Shown here piece after piece: positions 4,645-6,962 of a DNA stretch of 6,962 nt (positions are counted from its first letter, which is position 1; each line of letters begins with the position of its first letter). Under the pieces are notes generated by a model that searched no databases, had not been told where the DNA came from, and worked only from the letters and a program-made list of their open reading frames with translations. Source of the DNA: Bordetella parapertussis (GTDB lineage Bacteria > Pseudomonadota > Gammaproteobacteria > Burkholderiales > Burkholderiaceae_C); the NCBI GenBank assembly GCA_945900695.1, contig CAMDJU010000145.1:1-6962 (forward strand), in the 5' to 3' direction. The translations under genes and the position numbers were made by a program.

Positions 4645-6192
4645 ATGCTAATGAAAGCCAAAGCCGCAGCACGGCACACTGAGCATATCAAAACAGATGC
4701 CCCCATTGCACTGGTGATTGGCAGCGGTTTTGGGGGGTTAGCTGCTGCGGTTCGGCTCGCAGCCAAGGGCTGGCGGGTTCAGGTGCTTGAAAAACTGGAT
4801 GTGCCCGGTGGTCGCGCACGGGTGCACCACGTAGACGGTTACACCTTTGATGCTGGTCCAACCATCATCACTGTGCCGTTCTTATTAGAGGAGTTGTGGG
4901 CACTGGCTGGGCGAAAGCTGACTTACGAAGTAGATCTGCGTCTGATAGATCCCTTTTACCGGGTACGCTTCGCAGATGGGGACCACTTCGATTACAGCGG
5001 CGACCCCGAGCGCATGCGCGCCGAGGTGCTGCGGATCGATCCGACGGCAGGGCCAGGCTACACCGCATTCATGGAAGAGGCAGACACTTGCTACCAGCTG
5101 GGTTTTGAATCCCTCGGGTGCCATGCTTTTGATAGCACAGGCGACTTGCTGAAAGCCATTCCCTCGATGGTCCGCATGAAAGGTTGGCGCAGCTTGCATG
5201 CCATGGTGGCCAGCCATCTGAAGCACCCCAAACTGCGCCAGGCCATGAGTCTGCAGTCGCTGCTGATTGGCGGCAATCCGTTTTCTGTCACCTGCGTGTA
5301 CTCGCTCATTAACGCCTTGGAGCGGCGTTATGGCGTGCACTGGGCCATGGGCGGCACAGGAACTTTGGTCAACGGCTTGGTTGATTTGCTAGAGGGCATG
5401 GGGGGCAGTTTGCGAACTGGCGCTGAAGTGCGCCGCATCGAAGTTACCGGCGGCCGCGCCACGGGCGTGACACTGGCCAATGGTGAGACATTGCCCGCCG
5501 ATATTGTGGTTTGCAATGCGGATACCGCTTGGACTTACAAGAACCTGATCGACGCCAAACACCGCAAGGTCTGGAGCAATGCCAAAGTTGAGGCTGGCAA
5601 ATATTCGATGAGTTTGTTCGTTTGGTACTTTGGCACCAACAAGCGGTACGAAGATGTGCCGCACCACATGATGTTGCTCGGGCCACGTTACGAGGGCTTG
5701 CTGAAAGACATTTTCAAGCGCCACCACCTGGCTGATGATTTCAGCCTCTACTTGCACCGCCCCACAGCGACCGACCCGGCCATGGCACCTGCTGGTTGCG
5801 ATACGTTTTATGTGCTGTCACCGGTCCCCCACCTGCAAAGCGGCACCAACTGGGCTGAGCAAGCTGAGCCCTACCGATTGGCCATTGCCGAGGCACTGGA
5901 GAAAACCGTGCTGCCAGGGCTTCGCGAACATTTGACCGTTTCTTTTATGACGACACCGCAAGACTTTCAGGATAATTTGTTGTCTTACAAAGGCGCAGCA
6001 TTCGGTCTAGAGCCACTGCTTCTCCAAAGCGCATGGTTTAGGCCGCACAACAGAAGCGAAGATGTCAAAGACCTGTTCATGGTGGGTGCCAGCACACACC
6101 CTGGCGCGGGTATTCCAGGTGTATTGATGTCAGCCAAAGCGCTGGAAACCGTGCTGCCGGATTTGTCCACTTTCAGGCGATCAACGGGATGA
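4645..6192 (+). CDS. crtI: Phytoene desaturase, CrtI type
   Basis: This 515-residue flavoprotein desaturates the colourless C40 carotenoid phytoene stepwise toward neurosporene or lycopene at the membrane. The N-terminal dinucleotide fold is VIGSGFGGLAAA (24-35, GxGxxG) with E49 at the end of the second strand and PGGRA at 54-58. TFDAGPTIIT (67-76), DPFYRVRFADG (102-112), LLIGGNPFSVT (206-216), MGGTGTLVNG (235-244) and FGPRY-like LLGPRYE (344-350) follow the bacterial CrtI pattern closely. The C-terminal carotenoid-dehydrogenase signature is NRSEDVKDLFMVGASTHPGA (469-488) and on to GIPGV. The first ~20 residues are a variable extension. ATG 4645 has GAGGAA 10 nt upstream; ATG 4651 is a second choice. 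Length is normal (about 490-515). It overlaps the permease gene by ATGA and has no phytoene synthase gene next to it here. A related desaturase such as CrtD cannot be fully excluded. Confidence 0.92.
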   Translation: MLMKAKAAARHTEHIKTDAPIALVIGSGFGGLAAAVRLAAKGWRVQVLEKLDVPGGRARVHHVDGYTFDAGPTIITVPFLLEELWALAGRKLTYEVDLRLIDPFYRVRFADGDHFDYSGDPERMRAEVLRIDPTAGPGYTAFMEEADTCYQLGFESLGCHAFDSTGDLLKAIPSMVRMKGWRSLHAMVASHLKHPKLRQAMSLQSLLIGGNPFSVTCVYSLINALERRYGVHWAMGGTGTLVNGLVDLLEGMGGSLRTGAEVRRIEVTGGRATGVTLANGETLPADIVVCNADTAWTYKNLIDAKHRKVWSNAKVEAGKYSMSLFVWYFGTNKRYEDVPHHMMLLGPRYEGLLKDIFKRHHLADDFSLYLHRPTATDPAMAPAGCDTFYVLSPVPHLQSGTNWAEQAEPYRLAIAEALEKTVLPGLREHLTVSFMTTPQDFQDNLLSYKGAAFGLEPLLLQSAWFRPHNRSEDVKDLFMVGASTHPGAGIPGVLMSAKALETVLPDLSTFRRSTG

Positions 6193-6962
6193 TTTCTTAT
6201 GGTTTGTTCTTTGACCAGACCCTGGCCGTCGCTCAGCGATTGCTGCTGGAGCATTGGCGACAACGCCGCGGCTTGATTTTTTGGGCGGTTTTTCCGGCGG
6301 CCATGATGCTGCTGTTTGGTTTGGTCTATGCGCACAACGCCAATATGCGCGCAGGCTTAGATGCCGCTGCGGCCGGCATTCTGATAGGGGCAGCACTTTT
6401 CTTTAGCTGTCTGGGCGGAACGGTCTCCATCATCGCCGCAGAGCGCGAACGCCGCACGCTGCGCCGCCTGCTGGCTTCACCACTGTACCCAGCGGCTTAC
6501 TTTTTAGGTGTGGTGCTTGCACAGTTGGTATTGGCAAGCTTGCAAGTGGTCATGCTCTACAGCATCGCCTGGTTCATTGGCGCGAAATACGACGGCAGTT
6601 TGTTGTTGGGCGGCTTGATTTTGCTGCTGTCTGTTTTTGCCTACGTCGGCATGGGCTTCTTTTTGGGCGCTCGTTTTGCACGGCGCAGTGAAGAGGTGGT
6701 AGTGGCTTTGTCGGCTATAGGTGTGCCTTTGTTGGTGCTCGGTGGTACTTTTTTCCCACTGGAAATCATGCCGGCTGCCATGCAGGCTGTGGCGCAGCTA
6801 AACCCCATGCTGCATATGAATCAGGCTTTCAAAGGCGTGGCTGCATACAACTTAGGTATCGCCGAGCTGCGTTTCGAGCTTGTCTTTCTATTTGTATTCT
6901 GTGCCATCTCACTCGCTCTCGGCTTGAGATCCTATCGACATTTACTCATAGCAGATCAAAAA
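6189..6962 (+). CDS. ABC-2-type transporter permease (3' end at window edge)
   Basis: The 258 visible residues form an ABC-2 membrane subunit. After a cytosolic start (1-27) come hydrophobic spans at about 28-47, 60-82, 103-130, 137-160, 169-190 and 229-247. Between the second and third is the cytosolic coupling segment AERERRTLRRLLASPLYPAA (84-103), typical of the family's contact with the ATPase. GGTFFPLEIMP (185-195) and QLNPMLHMNQAFKG (203-216) match the conserved region before the last span. The frame has no stop through the final base, but the length suggests the end lies a few codons beyond. The ATG overlaps the crtI stop as ATGA, so the two are co-translated. The ATPase partner is not in the window; it would normally lie next to it. 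Substrate is unknown; a lipid, pigment or polysaccharide is possible. Confidence 0.88.
   Translation, partial: MISYGLFFDQTLAVAQRLLLEHWRQRRGLIFWAVFPAAMMLLFGLVYAHNANMRAGLDAAAAGILIGAALFFSCLGGTVSIIAAERERRTLRRLLASPLYPAAYFLGVVLAQLVLASLQVVMLYSIAWFIGAKYDGSLLLGGLILLLSVFAYVGMGFFLGARFARRSEEVVVALSAIGVPLLVLGGTFFPLEIMPAAMQAVAQLNPMLHMNQAFKGVAAYNLGIAELRFELVFLFVFCAISLALGLRSYRHLLIADQK

Noticed and set aside
4885..5340. Minus-strand open frame of 151 codons
   Set aside because: It is antisense to crtI, where the plus strand shows continuous family similarity.

Overview
The window looks like a chromosomal segment from a betaproteobacterium, most likely a Burkholderiales/Comamonadaceae-type freshwater organism. 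This rests on general protein character and codon use, not on a marker gene, so it is an inference. The genes point to light and oxidative stress: a cryptochrome/photolyase-family flavoprotein, a MerR-type regulator of the group often found beside photolyase or carotenoid genes, and a phytoene desaturase (CrtI).

Left part (1-2909, all minus strand): a compact set read right to left. It starts with a MerR-family regulator (1911-2909). A 2-oxoglutarate/Fe(II) oxygenase of the PF10014 type follows (1096-1914, 4-bp ATGA overlap). A cryptochrome/photolyase homologue comes last (start at 1043) and runs off the left edge. Between the last two genes an 18-codon frame joins them exactly: ATGA overlap at its start and TGATG overlap at its end. 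The photolyase homologue lacks residues that contact the pyrimidine dimer in classical CPD photolyases, and the MerR protein shows no clear cobalamin-ligand motif although its middle part resembles a B12-binding-type fold.

Middle part (2910-4480, plus strand): an AT-rich divergent promoter region (2910-3016) separates the regulator from a plus-strand operon. That operon holds an Rrf2-family regulator without the Fe-S cysteine cluster (3017-3529), an unrecognised 106-residue protein (3544-3864), and a ruined DCC-family (DUF393) gene from 3866. The DCC gene has an in-frame TAA, a CPxC-to-CPxS change, and is cut off by an IS3-family insertion sequence relic. The relic keeps recognisable OrfA and OrfB starts in the -1 frame relation usual for IS3 elements, but carries a 1-bp deletion, a stop codon and a large deletion. 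Two adjacent perfect hairpins follow (4433-4480).

Right part (4481-6962, plus strand): a noncoding leader with an inverted repeat (4570-4597) and a 10-bp palindrome (4631-4640) precedes a full-length CrtI-type phytoene desaturase (4645-6192). This gene overlaps by ATGA the start of an ABC-2-type transporter permease (6189 to the right edge), which is nearly complete.

Together the genes suggest a photoprotection neighbourhood: a regulator with DNA-repair or light-sensing flavoprotein and oxygenase on one side, carotenoid synthesis on the other, with a decaying operon and IS relic between them. No rRNA, tRNA or CRISPR was seen.
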